From Pseudomonas laurentiana (lineage in GTDB: Bacteria > Pseudomonadota > Gammaproteobacteria > Pseudomonadales > Pseudomonadaceae): DNA of 50,161 nt. The notes beneath the pieces were generated by a model, which worked only from the letters and a program-made list of their open reading frames with translations, made no database searches and was not told the DNA's origin. The stretch spans positions 1 through 50,161 of the forward strand of contig NZ_BMQU01000025.1 in assembly GCF_014648275.1 (NCBI RefSeq), written 5' to 3'. Below are positions 16,812 to 25,835 of the stretch, piece after piece. Position numbers and translations under genes: made by a program. Each line of letters starts with the position of its first letter. Within the stretch, counting starts at the first letter, position 1.

Positions 16812-18113
16812 ATGGATATCTACGCTTGGTGGCAAAACGCCCTTGACCTCTGGGGCACGCTGGATCAACACCCGCTGCTGCATGCCAGCCTTGGCCTGGG
16901 CGTGTTGCTGACCCTTGCCCTGCTGCTCGGCCGGGTGGCGCGCTTTCTGATCCTCCACACGGTCAAGTTGCTGGGCCGCCAACCAGCCTTGCTCTGGCTC
17001 AACGACCTGCTGCGAAACAAGGTGTTCCAGCGCCTGGCACAAACCACCCCGTCACTGCTGGTGCAATTCGGCCTCAAGTTGGTACCGGAACTGAGCGCCA
17101 CCACCCAGCACTTCCTCGGTAACCTGGCGCTGGCCTTTACCATCCTGTTTGTAACCCTCGCCGTCAGTGCCCTGCTCGACGCCCTGCTGGCGATCTACGC
17201 CCGCACTGAACATGCTCGTACCCGCTCGATCAAAGGCTACGTGCAACTGGCCAAGATGGTGCTGTTCGTATTCGGCGCGATCATCATCGTCGCCACCCTG
17301 ATCGACCGTTCGCCGCTGTTGCTGTTGTCCGGCCTGGGGGCGATGTCGGCGGTGATCCTGTTGGTCTACAAGGACACCCTGCTATCGTTCGTCGCCAGCG
17401 TCCAGCTCACGAGTAACGACATGCTGCGGGTCGGTGACTGGATCGAAATGCCGCAAGTGGGCGCCGATGGCGACGTGGTCGATATCACGCTGCATACCGT
17501 CAAAGTGCAGAATTTCGACAAGACAATCGTCTCGATCCCCACCTGGCGCTTGATGTCTGAATCCTTCAAGAACTGGCGCGGCATGCAACAGGCCGGAGGC
17601 CGACGGATCAAGCGCAGCCTGTTCATCGACGCTGGCGGTGTGCGTTTCCTGCAGCCCCACGAAGAGCAACGCCTGGCCGATATCCGCCTGCTTTCAGACT
17701 ACATCGCACACAAGCGTCACGAGCTGCATAGCTGGAATGAGGCGCAAGGCCCGGTTGCCGAGCTGTCAGCCAACCGCAGGCGCCTGACCAACATCGGCAC
17801 CTTCCGTGCGTTTGCCCTGGCTTACCTGAAGAGCCACCCGGACATTCAGCCGAACATGACCTGTATGGTCCGGCAGATGCAGACCACCGCGCAGGGCGTG
17901 CCGCTGGAAATCTATTGCTTCACCCGTACCACGGCGTGGGCCGACTATGAGCGTATCCAGGGCGATATCTTCGACTACCTGCTGGCAGTGCTGCCGGAGT
18001 TTGGCCTGAGCCTGTACCAGCAACCGAGCGGCAATGACCTGCGGGCCGGGTTGTTACCCTCGTCCCTGGCTGGCGAGCAACGGGCGCTGAACACCGAGGC
18101 GACTAAGCCATAG
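16812..18113 (+). CDS. ybdG: YbdG-type mechanosensitive ion channel (MscS superfamily)
   Basis: A 433-residue inner-membrane MscS-superfamily protein closely resembling E. coli YbdG. The N-terminal third has several membrane helices; the pore helix region is LLLLSGLGAMSAVILLVYKDTLLSFVASVQL, followed by the beta domain DMLRVGDWIEMPQVGADGDVVDITLHTVKVQNFDKTIVSIPTW and the C-terminal KNWRGMQQAGGRRIKRSLFID and MVRQMQTTAQGVPLEIYCFT parts that match YbdG. E. coli YbdG gives miniconductance activity and osmotic adaptation. Its last 60 bases overlap the convergent EamA gene. The ribosome site is weak. Confidence 0.9.
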   Translation: MDIYAWWQNALDLWGTLDQHPLLHASLGLGVLLTLALLLGRVARFLILHTVKLLGRQPALLWLNDLLRNKVFQRLAQTTPSLLVQFGLKLVPELSATTQHFLGNLALAFTILFVTLAVSALLDALLAIYARTEHARTRSIKGYVQLAKMVLFVFGAIIIVATLIDRSPLLLLSGLGAMSAVILLVYKDTLLSFVASVQLTSNDMLRVGDWIEMPQVGADGDVVDITLHTVKVQNFDKTIVSIPTWRLMSESFKNWRGMQQAGGRRIKRSLFIDAGGVRFLQPHEEQRLADIRLLSDYIAHKRHELHSWNEAQGPVAELSANRRRLTNIGTFRAFALAYLKSHPDIQPNMTCMVRQMQTTAQGVPLEIYCFTRTTAWADYERIQGDIFDYLLAVLPEFGLSLYQQPSGNDLRAGLLPSSLAGEQRALNTEATKP

Positions 18114-18932
18114 CGAGGCGAGTATCACCGCACCGCCGAGGAACAAACGCCCCAGTGGCTCATGCTGGTTCCAGATCAGCAGGTTGAGCAAGAGCCCTAC
18201 GGGTACATGCAGGTTGTTCATCACTGCCAAGGTGCCGCCTGAAACCAGGCAGGCGCCCTTGTTCCACCAGTACAGGCCCAACGCGGTCGGGCATACCCCG
18301 AGAAACAGCAGCACCAGCCATTGCACCTCGGTACTCGGCAGGTGCTGCACGTTGCCAAACAGCAAGAAGGCTGGCAACACCACGATCAAGGCGCCCAGAT
18401 AGAAATAGCCAAAACGCCGGTAGTGCGGCAAATCGCTGGGATAACGCGCCACCAGATGCTTGTACAGCACCTGCCCGGCGGCATAGGTGAAGTTGGCCAC
18501 TTGCAGCAGCAGAAAGCCCATGAAGAAATCCGGATTGATCCGATCAAAACGAATCACTGCCGCCCCGCCCACCGCCACCACGGCAGCCAGCAGCGCCCAG
18601 GGGTTGAAACGCCGGTTCAGGGCGTCCTCGATCAGCGTCACATGCAGGGGCGTGAGGATGGTGAACAGCAAGACTTCCGGTACCGTCAACACCCGAAAGC
18701 TCAGGTACAGGCAAACGTAGGTGACGCCAAACTGCAGCGCGCCGATACCGAGCATTGCGCCCATGAAGCGCGGCTCGACCTGACGCCAGCGGGTCAGCGG
18801 CAAAAACACCAGCAACGCCAGCAACACACGCGCCAGTACAGCAAAATAGCTGTCGACATGCCCAGCGAGGTACTCGCCGATCAAGCTGAAGGAAAATGCC
18901 TGGATCAGCGCGACAATTAATAGATAGCCCAT
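18054..18932 (-). CDS. EamA/DMT-family (carboxylate/amino acid/amine) transporter
   Basis: A 292-residue ten-helix EamA protein. It starts MGYLLIVALIQAFSFSLIGEYLAGHVDSYFAVL, the pattern seen in the subgroup usually named carboxylate/amino acid/amine transporter, and ends with EPLGRLFLGGAVILASLWLSRLG. GGGG lies upstream of the ATG. Its 3' end overlaps the convergent channel gene by 60 bases. The substrate is not known and the subgroup name does not establish one. Confidence 0.82.
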   Translation of the reverse strand: MGYLLIVALIQAFSFSLIGEYLAGHVDSYFAVLARVLLALLVFLPLTRWRQVEPRFMGAMLGIGALQFGVTYVCLYLSFRVLTVPEVLLFTILTPLHVTLIEDALNRRFNPWALLAAVVAVGGAAVIRFDRINPDFFMGFLLLQVANFTYAAGQVLYKHLVARYPSDLPHYRRFGYFYLGALIVVLPAFLLFGNVQHLPSTEVQWLVLLFLGVCPTALGLYWWNKGACLVSGGTLAVMNNLHVPVGLLLNLLIWNQHEPLGRLFLGGAVILASLWLSRLGVQRPLLASQGRG

Positions 18933-19051
18933 GTTTACCCCATGCAGTGCAGCCCGCGACCTTAGCGGTTCGGCGCCGGGCGAGCAATACAGTCAAACGC
19001 AGGCAGTGCCTTGCCGCACGGGATCGTACCGGGCCAGAACCAGCCGCCCAC

Positions 19052-19085
19052 AAAAAACCCGATCAAGCACAGGGCATTGATCGGG
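19052..19085 (-). terminator. Rho-independent terminator of azoR
   Basis: CCCGATCAA and TTGATCGGG form a perfect 9-bp stem with a 10-base loop, followed on the minus strand by six T. It lies about 50 bases after the azoR stop codon and in the correct orientation. Confidence 0.85.
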
Positions 19086-19137
19086 CAGGTACACCCAAAG
19101 GAGCAACAGGTGTCAGGCGGGAAAGTCGATTGAAGCC

Positions 19138-19737
19138 TCAGGCCACCGCAGCCAGTTTTGCCTTGGCCTGGTTCAGGCCCTTGTCATGGAAGTCCCCCCC
19201 CATGTTCAAGCCCTCGGCATGGATGAAGGTCACATCGTGAATACCGATGAAGGCCATCACCTGACGCAGGTAGGGTTCCTGATGGTCGCTGGCAGCGCCG
19301 GCATGGATACCACCGCGCGCGGTCAGCACATAGGCACGCTTGCCTGTCAGCAGCCCCTGAGGACCGGTTTCGGTGTACTTGAAGGTAATCCCGGCACGCA
19401 GTACATGGTCCAGCCAGGCCTTCAGCGTGCTGGGGATGGTGAAGTTGTACATCGGCGCAGCCATCACCAGAACATCGGCGGCCAGCAGCTCATCGGTCAA
19501 TTCGTTTGAGCGCTGCAGTGCCTTCAGCTCTTCGGCATTACGCTGCTCTTCAGGCTTCATCCAGCCACCGAGCAAGGTTTCGTCCAGATGCGGCACCGGG
19601 TTGGCAGCCAGATCGCGTACCGTGATCGCGTCAGTCGGATGGGCTGACTGCCACTGCGCGATAAAGTCACGGGTCAATTGACGCGAGACCGAATCGTGTT
19701 GGCGGGCGCTGCTTTCGATGATCAGTACACGGGACAT
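19138..19737 (-). CDS. azoR: FMN-dependent NADH:quinone/azo reductase AzoR
   Basis: A 199-residue flavodoxin-fold oxidoreductase of the AzoR family, which reduces quinones and azo bonds with NADH. Visible: SRVLIIESSARQHDSVSRQL (FMN phosphate loop), ADVLVMAAPMYNFTIPSTLKAWLDHVLRAGITFKYT with the typical PMYNFxxPxxLKxWxD motif, and LTARGGIH. The start at 19737 is set by GGAGG 6 bases upstream. That ribosome site lies inside a perfect 9-bp hairpin (19741-19778), so translation may be controlled. The gene is divergent in direction from nothing nearby; the next gene upstream is a small periplasmic protein on the same strand, separated by a hairpin and repeats. Confidence 0.93.
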   Translation of the reverse strand: MSRVLIIESSARQHDSVSRQLTRDFIAQWQSAHPTDAITVRDLAANPVPHLDETLLGGWMKPEEQRNAEELKALQRSNELTDELLAADVLVMAAPMYNFTIPSTLKAWLDHVLRAGITFKYTETGPQGLLTGKRAYVLTARGGIHAGAASDHQEPYLRQVMAFIGIHDVTFIHAEGLNMGGDFHDKGLNQAKAKLAAVA

Positions 19738-19740
19738 GGT

Positions 19741-19778
19741 TGCCTCCATTCGGCAAGGTCGCTAAGTCGATGGAGGCA
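19741..19778 (-). promoter_or_regulatory. Hairpin that sequesters the azoR ribosome binding site
   Basis: In the azoR leader, TGCCTCCAT (19770-19778) pairs perfectly with ATGGAGGCA (19741-19749) across a 20-base loop. The second arm contains the whole GGAGG ribosome site and ends 3 bases before the start codon. A closed stem would block initiation. Whether it senses temperature, a ligand, or a protein is unknown. Confidence 0.65.
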
Positions 19779-19794
19779 AGATTAAGCAGCAGCT

Positions 19795-19838
19795 TATCGA
19801 TTAAAAAGCGCAAAAACTGGGTGCAATATATCGATTAA
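19795..19838. repeat. Paired TATCGATTAA repeats upstream of azoR
   Basis: TATCGATTAA occurs at 19795-19804 and again at 19829-19838. The copies are 34 bases apart, about three helical turns. Each has a palindromic ATCGAT core. This is the spacing and symmetry of a two-site operator, and it lies where the azoR promoter should be. No regulator can be named. Confidence 0.45.
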
Positions 19839-19853
19839 TTTGTTTTATTTGGT

Positions 19854-19883
19854 CGATGCTCTACCCTGAAAGGTAGAGCATCG
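19854..19883. terminator. Perfect 12-bp hairpin after the small periplasmic gene
   Basis: CGATGCTCTACC and GGTAGAGCATCG pair perfectly around CTGAAA. It lies 4 bases after the stop codon of the minus-strand gene at 19888. On that strand AT-rich sequence follows but not a T run; on plus a GGGTTTT run follows. It probably separates that gene from azoR. Confidence 0.6.
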
Positions 19884-19887
19884 GGTT

Positions 19888-20202
19888 TTACTGGGGTTTG
19901 CAGCTGAGGGCTATGCGCAACTTGATGATCTTGCGATTGAACTTGGCGTTGACGTCAACGCTTTGCTTGGCAGGCACCTGCACACGGCGTACACGAGGCG
20001 CTTCCGGGCCATTGCGGAAGGTCACCTTGCACTGGGCCGCCACGTCACCGTAGTTGTTCAGGGTGATCGCGCCCATGTCGTAGTCCGTATCGTAGGTGGT
20101 GTAGTCGAGCTTGACGCCCTCCACGTCCTTTTCCACATCGATGGGATAGGCCAGGGCTGTAAGCGGCAGCAGGGCCAGCAGTGCAACACAACATTTTTTC
20201 AT
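19888..20202 (-). CDS. Small secreted/periplasmic protein of unknown function
   Basis: A 104-residue protein with a clear signal peptide (MKKCCVALLALLPLTALA, cleavage near residue 18). The mature part has alternating beta-like segments (VEGVKLDYTTYDTDYDMGAI, CKVTFRNGPEAPRVRRVQV) and two cysteines (in AAQCKVTF and near the C-terminus, LSCKPQ) that could form a disulfide. I recognise it only as a conserved Pseudomonas hypothetical protein; any enzyme name attached to such short proteins should be distrusted. GGAG lies 8 bases before the ATG. It is divergent from the LysR gene at 20252, with about 50 bases between starts, so that regulator may control it. Confidence 0.75.
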   Translation of the reverse strand: MKKCCVALLALLPLTALAYPIDVEKDVEGVKLDYTTYDTDYDMGAITLNNYGDVAAQCKVTFRNGPEAPRVRRVQVPAKQSVDVNAKFNRKIIKLRIALSCKPQ

Positions 20203-20251
20203 TCGGCGCTCTCCATGACAGTGCGCCAGCTTAGGACAACAGGAGCCCTTG

Positions 20252-21175
20252 ATGAAAGCGCCGCGCGTTACCCTGGATCAGTGGCGAACCCTGCAAGCGG
20301 TCGTTGACCACGGCGGCTTCGCCCAGGCCGCCGATGCCCTGCACCGCTCACAATCTTCGGTCAGTTACACCGTGGCGCGCATGCAAGAACAGTTGGGCAT
20401 ACCGCTGCTACGCATCGACGGGCGCAAGGCAGTGTTGACCGAAGCCGGCGGCGTGCTGTTGCGACGCTCGCGGCAACTGGTCAAGCAGGCCAGCCAACTG
20501 GAAGACCTCGCCCACCATATGGAACAGGGCTGGGAGGCCGAAGTGCGGTTGGTGGTGGACGCTGCCTACCCCAACGCACGTCTGGTTCGGGCATTGAGCG
20601 CCTTCATGCCGCAAAGCCGCGGCTGTCGAGTACGGCTGCGGGAAGAGGTACTGTCCGGGGTCGAGGAAGTCCTGCACGAAGGTATCGCTGACCTTGCCAT
20701 CAGCGGCTTCAACATCCCCGGCTACCTGGGCACCGAATTGAGCTCCGTGGAGTTCATGGCCGTGGCCCATCCCGAACATGCCCTGCATCGCCTGCAACGT
20801 GAGCTGAGCTTCCAGGACCTGGAAAGTCAGCTACAAGTAGTGATTCGCGATTCAGGTCGTTCGCAACCTCGCGATGTCGGCTGGCTGGGCGCCGAACAAC
20901 GCTGGACCGTAGGCAGCCTGGCCACCGCATCAAGCTTCGTGTGCAGCGGCCTGGGCTTCGCCTGGCTACCTCGGCACCTGATCGAACGCGAACTGCGCGA
21001 AGGGCTGCTCAAGCCATTACCCCTGGACCAGGGTGGCAGTCGCCACCCTCTGTTCTACCTTTACTCGAACAAGGACAAACCGCTGGGCCCGGCCACACAA
21101 ATCCTCATCGAGCTGTTGCGCAACTTCGACACCGCGCCGCTGGACGTGCCCTTCGCCGCCCCCGCCCAAGCCTGA
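20252..21175 (+). CDS. LysR-family transcriptional regulator
   Basis: A 307-residue LysR-type regulator: helix-turn-helix LDQWRTLQAVVDHGGFAQAADALHRSQSSVSYTVARMQEQLGIPLLRI and a standard effector domain (VRLVVDAAYPNARLVRALSAFMPQSRG). The ATG at 20252 has AGGAG 6 bases upstream. It is divergent from the small periplasmic protein gene and is followed after 14 bases by the alpha/beta-hydrolase gene, so it may be co-transcribed with the hydrolase-cyclophilin-ABC run. Target and ligand unknown. Confidence 0.87.
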   Translation: MKAPRVTLDQWRTLQAVVDHGGFAQAADALHRSQSSVSYTVARMQEQLGIPLLRIDGRKAVLTEAGGVLLRRSRQLVKQASQLEDLAHHMEQGWEAEVRLVVDAAYPNARLVRALSAFMPQSRGCRVRLREEVLSGVEEVLHEGIADLAISGFNIPGYLGTELSSVEFMAVAHPEHALHRLQRELSFQDLESQLQVVIRDSGRSQPRDVGWLGAEQRWTVGSLATASSFVCSGLGFAWLPRHLIERELREGLLKPLPLDQGGSRHPLFYLYSNKDKPLGPATQILIELLRNFDTAPLDVPFAAPAQA

Positions 21176-21189
21176 CAGGAATCGCGCCC

Positions 21190-22005
21190 ATGGCCTACTT
21201 CGAACATGAAGGTTGCTCGCTGCACTACGAGATCTATGGCCAGGGCGAACCCTTGGTGTTGCTGCACGGCTTGGGCTCCAGCTGCGAAGACTGGGAATCT
21301 CAGGTGCCTGAACTGGCCCGTCACTACCGGGTTATCCTGATGGACATCCGCGGCCATGGGCGCTCGGACAAACCCCGTGAGCGCTACACCATCCCGGGCT
21401 TCAGTGCCGACCTGCTGGCACTGCTTGAACACCTGCAACCTGGCCCCGTGCACCTGGTCGGCCTGTCGATGGGCGGCATGATCGGCTTCCAGTTCGCCGT
21501 CGATCACCCTGAATGGCTACGCAGCCTGTGCATCGTCAACAGTGCCCCTGAGGTCAAAATACGCAACCGAACTGACTGGCTGTGGTGGTTCAAGCGTTGG
21601 AGCCTGGCCCGCCTGCTCAGCACCGAGGCTGTCGGGAAGGGCCTGGCAGCCAAGCTGTTTCCAAAACCGGAACACGCCGGCCTGCGGCGCACGATGACAC
21701 AGCGCTGGGCACGCAACGACAAGCGCGCCTACCTGAGCAGCTTCGACGCCATCGTCGGCTGGGGGGTGCAGGAACGCCTGGGACAGATCCGCTGTCCTAC
21801 GCTGGTGATCAGCGCCGATCAGGATTACACGCCAGTCGCGCTGAAAGAGCGCTACGTTGACCTGATCCCTCAGGCTCGACTGGCGGTTATCGCCGATTCA
21901 CGGCACGCTACACCACTGGATCAACCACAACTGTTCAACCAGACCCTGCTGCAGTTTCTCGCTGCCGCTTCAACTACCGCTCAAGGATCATTGAGTCCAT
22001 GCTGA
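21190..22005 (+). CDS. Alpha/beta-fold hydrolase
   Basis: A 271-residue alpha/beta hydrolase. It has the oxyanion block [42 protein letters not shown], the nucleophile elbow GLSMGGM, an Asp in [11 protein letters not shown], and the catalytic His in [11 protein letters not shown], so the catalytic triad appears complete. Such proteins include esterases, lactonases and 3-oxoadipate enol-lactonase-like enzymes; the substrate cannot be assigned. Its stop overlaps the start of the cyclophilin gene (ATGCTGA), showing translational coupling. Confidence 0.88.
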   Translation: MAYFEHEGCSLHYEIYGQGEPLVLLHGLGSSCEDWESQVPELARHYRVILMDIRGHGRSDKPRERYTIPGFSADLLALLEHLQPGPVHLVGLSMGGMIGFQFAVDHPEWLRSLCIVNSAPEVKIRNRTDWLWWFKRWSLARLLSTEAVGKGLAAKLFPKPEHAGLRRTMTQRWARNDKRAYLSSFDAIVGWGVQERLGQIRCPTLVISADQDYTPVALKERYVDLIPQARLAVIADSRHATPLDQPQLFNQTLLQFLAAASTTAQGSLSPC

Positions 22006-22559
22006 AAAAAATTCTTCTGGCCGCCTGCGCTACCGTGTTCGCTACCAGCCTGATGGCTGCCGACAAACAACCCCACGTGCTGCTGACCACCAGCTTCGGT
22101 GATATCGAAGTTGAACTGGACGCAGAAAAGGCACCGATCAGCACCCAGAACTTTCTGGGCTATGTCGACAGCGGCTTCTACAACAACACCATTTTCCACC
22201 GTGTGATCCCGGGGTTCATGGTTCAAGGTGGTGGCTTCACCAAGGACATGGGGCTGAAGGAGACCAAGGAGCCGATCAAGAACGAAGCGGACAACGGCCT
22301 GCGTAACACGCGTGGCACCCTGGCCATGGCCCGTACGGCGGCGGTGAACTCGGCCACCAGCCAGTTCTTCATCAACCACAAGGACAACAACTTCCTTGAC
22401 CATGGCGGTCGTGATTTCGGCTATGCGGTGTTCGGCAAGGTGGTCAAGGGTATGGATGTGGTCGACCAGATCGCCAATGTGAAAACCACCACAAAATCCG
22501 GCATGGGCGATGTCCCGGCAGATCCTGTGATGATCATCAAGGCTAAACGCCTCGACTGA
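21999..22559 (+). CDS. ppiA: Periplasmic peptidyl-prolyl cis-trans isomerase (cyclophilin, PpiA type)
   Basis: A 186-residue cyclophilin with a signal peptide ([20 protein letters not shown], cut before ADKQPHV). The active-site segments are intact: [14 protein letters not shown] with the catalytic Arg, [24 protein letters not shown], and [19 protein letters not shown]. It should assist folding of exported proteins in the periplasm. AAGGA lies 11 bases upstream of the ATG, inside the hydrolase gene, and the reading frames overlap by 7 bases. Confidence 0.93.
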   Translation: MLKKILLAACATVFATSLMAADKQPHVLLTTSFGDIEVELDAEKAPISTQNFLGYVDSGFYNNTIFHRVIPGFMVQGGGFTKDMGLKETKEPIKNEADNGLRNTRGTLAMARTAAVNSATSQFFINHKDNNFLDHGGRDFGYAVFGKVVKGMDVVDQIANVKTTTKSGMGDVPADPVMIIKAKRLD

Positions 22560-22623
22560 ATCCGGGTTCACAAGGACGTGACCTGCGCTCAGCCGGGCCG
22601 AAACAACAGGAGTTGACCCTTTC

Positions 22624-24456
22624 ATGCTGTACCGCCGTTTCGAGCAGTTGATCGATATCTTCCGTGATGCGCCGACGGCGGCACCGCCTGGCAAAGTCCT
22701 GCCGTTCTACCTCTACTACCTGCGCCAGGTCTGGCCCAGTTTCGCCGTACTGTTGGTGGTAGGGCTGATCGGGGCGCTGATTGAAGTTGCGCTGTTCAGC
22801 TACCTGAGCCGGATCATCGATCTGGCTCAGGGTACGCCCAATGCAAACTTCTTCAGTGAACACGCCGGCGAGCTGATCTGGATGCTGGTGGTGGCCCTGA
22901 TTTTGCGGCCCATCTTCGTCGGCCTGCATGATCTGCTGGTGCACCAGACCATCAGCCCTGGCATGACCAGCATGATCCGCTGGCAAAACCATGCCTATGT
23001 GCTCAAGCAAAGCCTGAATTTCTTTCAGAACGATTTCGCCGGACGCATCGCTCAACGCATCATGCAGACCGGCAATTCGCTACGCGATTCCGCCGTGCAA
23101 GCCGTCGACGCGTTATGGCATGTGCTGATCTACGCCCTCAGTGCCCTGGTGCTGTTCGCCGAAGCCGATTGGCGCCTGATGCTGCCACTGATTACCTGGA
23201 TTGCCTGCTATGTCGGTGCGCTCTTCTACTTCGTGCCCCGGGTAAAGGCACGCGCCGTGATTTCCTCCGATGCCCGCTCCAAACTCATGGGCCGGATTGT
23301 CGACGGCTACACCAACATCGCAACCCTGAAACTGTTTGCCCACACCGACTTTGAACAACAATATGCTCGGGAGGCGATTCGCGAGCAGACCGAGAAAACC
23401 CAACTGGCCAGCCGCGTCATCACCAGCATGGACGTGGTCATCACCAGCCTGAACGGCCTGCTGATTGTCACCACCACGGCGCTTGCCCTGTGGCTATGGA
23501 CCCAGTCGCTGATCAGTGTCGGGGCCATTGCCCTGGCCACCGGCCTGGTGATCCGTATCGTCAACATGTCGGGCTGGATCATGTGGGTGGTCAACGGCAT
23601 CTTCGAGAACATCGGCATGGTGCAAGACGGCCTGCAGACCATCGCCCAGCCGGTGAGCGTTACCGACCAGCCCAACGCACCGACACTGAACGTGAGCCAT
23701 GGCGCAGTGCGTTTCGAGCATGTCGATTTCCACTATGGCAAGGGCAGCCGAATCATCGAAGACCTGAATCTGGACATCCGCCCAGGCGAGAAAATCGGCC
23801 TGATCGGCCCGTCCGGGGCAGGCAAGTCCACCTTGGTGAACCTGCTGCTGCGACTCTACGACCTGGAAGGCGGACGCATCCTGATCGATGGCCAAGACAT
23901 TGCCACGATCACCCAGGAAAGCCTGCGCGCACAGATCGGCATGATTACCCAGGACACCTCGTTGCTACACCGTTCGATCCGCGACAACCTGCTGTATGGC
24001 AAGCCAGATGCTACCGATGACGAGCTCTGGGAAGCGGTGTGCCGCGCCCGGGCCGATGAGTTCATCCCGCAACTGTCCGATGCCCAAGGGCGTACCGGTT
24101 TCGATGCCCATGTCGGTGAGCGCGGCGTCAAACTGTCCGGTGGCCAACGCCAGCGCATCGCCATTGCCCGCGTACTGCTGAAAAACGCGCCGATCCTGAT
24201 CATGGATGAAGCAACATCTGCGCTGGACTCGGAGGTCGAGTCAGCCATTCAGGACAGCCTGGAAACCCTGATGCAGGGCAAGACCGTCATCGCTATTGCC
24301 CATCGCCTGTCGACCATTGCGCGAATGGACCGCCTGGTAGTGCTGGAAAAAGGTCGCATCGCCGAACTGGGCAGCCATGCCGAACTGCTTGCGCACCAAG
24401 GCCTGTATGCGCGGTTATGGCAGCACCAGACCGGTGGCTTTGTCGGAATCGATTGA
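22624..24456 (+). CDS. ABC exporter (permease fused to ATPase)
   Basis: A 610-residue half-transporter of the MsbA/multidrug type: an N-terminal transmembrane domain of about six helices (residues ~35-325) followed by a nucleotide-binding domain. Walker A GPSGAGKST lies near residue 395, the signature LSGGQRQRIAIARVLL near 500, Walker B ILIMDEATSALDSE follows, then the IAHRLSTI switch histidine. It must act as a dimer; substrate (lipid, drug or other) is unknown. It is 64 bases downstream of ppiA on the same strand, with GGAG before the ATG region (ACAGGAGTTGACC). It ends 12 bases from the convergent FemAB-like gene. Confidence 0.92.
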   Translation: MLYRRFEQLIDIFRDAPTAAPPGKVLPFYLYYLRQVWPSFAVLLVVGLIGALIEVALFSYLSRIIDLAQGTPNANFFSEHAGELIWMLVVALILRPIFVGLHDLLVHQTISPGMTSMIRWQNHAYVLKQSLNFFQNDFAGRIAQRIMQTGNSLRDSAVQAVDALWHVLIYALSALVLFAEADWRLMLPLITWIACYVGALFYFVPRVKARAVISSDARSKLMGRIVDGYTNIATLKLFAHTDFEQQYAREAIREQTEKTQLASRVITSMDVVITSLNGLLIVTTTALALWLWTQSLISVGAIALATGLVIRIVNMSGWIMWVVNGIFENIGMVQDGLQTIAQPVSVTDQPNAPTLNVSHGAVRFEHVDFHYGKGSRIIEDLNLDIRPGEKIGLIGPSGAGKSTLVNLLLRLYDLEGGRILIDGQDIATITQESLRAQIGMITQDTSLLHRSIRDNLLYGKPDATDDELWEAVCRARADEFIPQLSDAQGRTGFDAHVGERGVKLSGGQRQRIAIARVLLKNAPILIMDEATSALDSEVESAIQDSLETLMQGKTVIAIAHRLSTIARMDRLVVLEKGRIAELGSHAELLAHQGLYARLWQHQTGGFVGID

Positions 24457-24468
24457 AGCCTGGATCGC

Positions 24469-25593
24469 TCACACCTGACGATATGGCAAGGCCGTTTTGG
24501 CCTCTTCGGCATAAGCACGCACGCCGGCCCGCTCCTGTTCAAGAAACGCGCTGACGGCTGCCCGTAACCCTGGGTGCCGCAAGTAATGCCAAGAGCGGGT
24601 CAGCACCGGTTCAAACCCGCGAATCAGCTTGTGCTCACCCTGCGCTCCGGCGTCAAACCGTTGCAGCCCTTGGGCAATAGCGAAGTCCATGCCCTGGTAG
24701 AAGCAGGTTTCAAAGTGCAGTCGATCAAACTCGGCCAGGCATCCCCAGTAGCGGCCGTAGAGGCTGTCACCCCCAACCAGGCTAAAGGCCATTGCCACAT
24801 CGCGCCCGGACTGGCGCGCCATGACCACGCGGATCGCCGACGGCATGCGCTCGGCCAACAGACTGAAGAAGTTACGGGTCAAATACGGCGAACGTCGGCG
24901 TACAAGGTAGGTATTGGCATAACAGGCATAGACAAAATCCCACTGTGCCTCACTCACCTGTTCACCGCCGAACCACTGGAATTCGATACCTTGCCCTGCA
25001 ACCTGCTCGCGCTCTTTGCGCATCTGCTTGCGCTTGCGCGAGCTGAGGCTATCAAGGAAGTCCTGGAAATCACGGTAGCCACGGTTATGCCAGTGAAACT
25101 GACACCCCAGACGCTCCAGCCAGCCAGGCTGCGTTCTCACGCTCCTGTCCAACGCCGCATCCGTGAAGTTCAAGTGCGCACCTGACAGTGCTTCACCGGA
25201 CAGGTAGTCGGGAATAGCCTGCAGCAATGTCAGGCCATCGGTCTCAGCGGCAGCCAACAGGCGCGGTCCGGCCACCGGGCTGAACGGTACCGCCGCCAAT
25301 AGTTTGGGGTAGTAATCAATACCGGCCCGCTGGCAGGCATCCGCCCAGCCCTGATCAAAGACGTACTCGCCAAAGGAGTGCCACTTGCGGTAGGCCGGCA
25401 ACGCCGCACGGCATTGGCCATCCCGCATCAACACCAGGTGCTCGCTGGACCAGCCCGAACCTGGCCCCACGCTGCCACTGTCTTCCAGCGCACTCAGGAA
25501 CGCATGCCTCAGGAAGGGCTGACCTTCAGGCACCAGCGCATCCCATGCATCCGGCGCGATGTCTCGCAGGCTGGCAATGATCTGGAGGGTCAT
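24469..25593 (-). CDS. FemAB-like GNAT-family protein (PF04339 type)
   Basis: A 374-residue protein of the family often annotated as GNAT N-acetyltransferase or peptidoglycan biosynthesis protein. Diagnostic parts are FLRHAFLSALEDSGSVGPGSGW at the N-terminus, SFGEYVFDQGWADACQRAGIDYYPKLLAAVPFSPVAGPRLL, the basic block SSRKRKQMRKEREQ, and the C-terminal ALQRFDAGAQGEHKLIRGFEPVLTRSWHY. The fold would be a double GNAT, like FemABX aminoacyltransferases. The substrate is unknown. No clear ribosome site is present before the ATG at 25593. Confidence 0.85.
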   Translation of the reverse strand: MTLQIIASLRDIAPDAWDALVPEGQPFLRHAFLSALEDSGSVGPGSGWSSEHLVLMRDGQCRAALPAYRKWHSFGEYVFDQGWADACQRAGIDYYPKLLAAVPFSPVAGPRLLAAAETDGLTLLQAIPDYLSGEALSGAHLNFTDAALDRSVRTQPGWLERLGCQFHWHNRGYRDFQDFLDSLSSRKRKQMRKEREQVAGQGIEFQWFGGEQVSEAQWDFVYACYANTYLVRRRSPYLTRNFFSLLAERMPSAIRVVMARQSGRDVAMAFSLVGGDSLYGRYWGCLAEFDRLHFETCFYQGMDFAIAQGLQRFDAGAQGEHKLIRGFEPVLTRSWHYLRHPGLRAAVSAFLEQERAGVRAYAEEAKTALPYRQV

Positions 25594-25835
25594 GACGAAC
25601 GACTCAGGGCAAATGAAACCCTAGTGTTCCAGAAAACAACACGACTGCCCACCAGGCCCTGAACCCATCACGTAACACGAGAGAAATCAAAGAGACATCA
25701 TTCTGTCATTAGCCCTCGCAATACTTGCGCCTGTTTTTCGGAACCCAAGACGCTGTCTAGCCAGGCGCTTTCCGAGGACATGCCAATACGGGGTGGGCAG
25801 CTGCCTCCCCATTTTTTTCAAATAGGGAGAACCTT

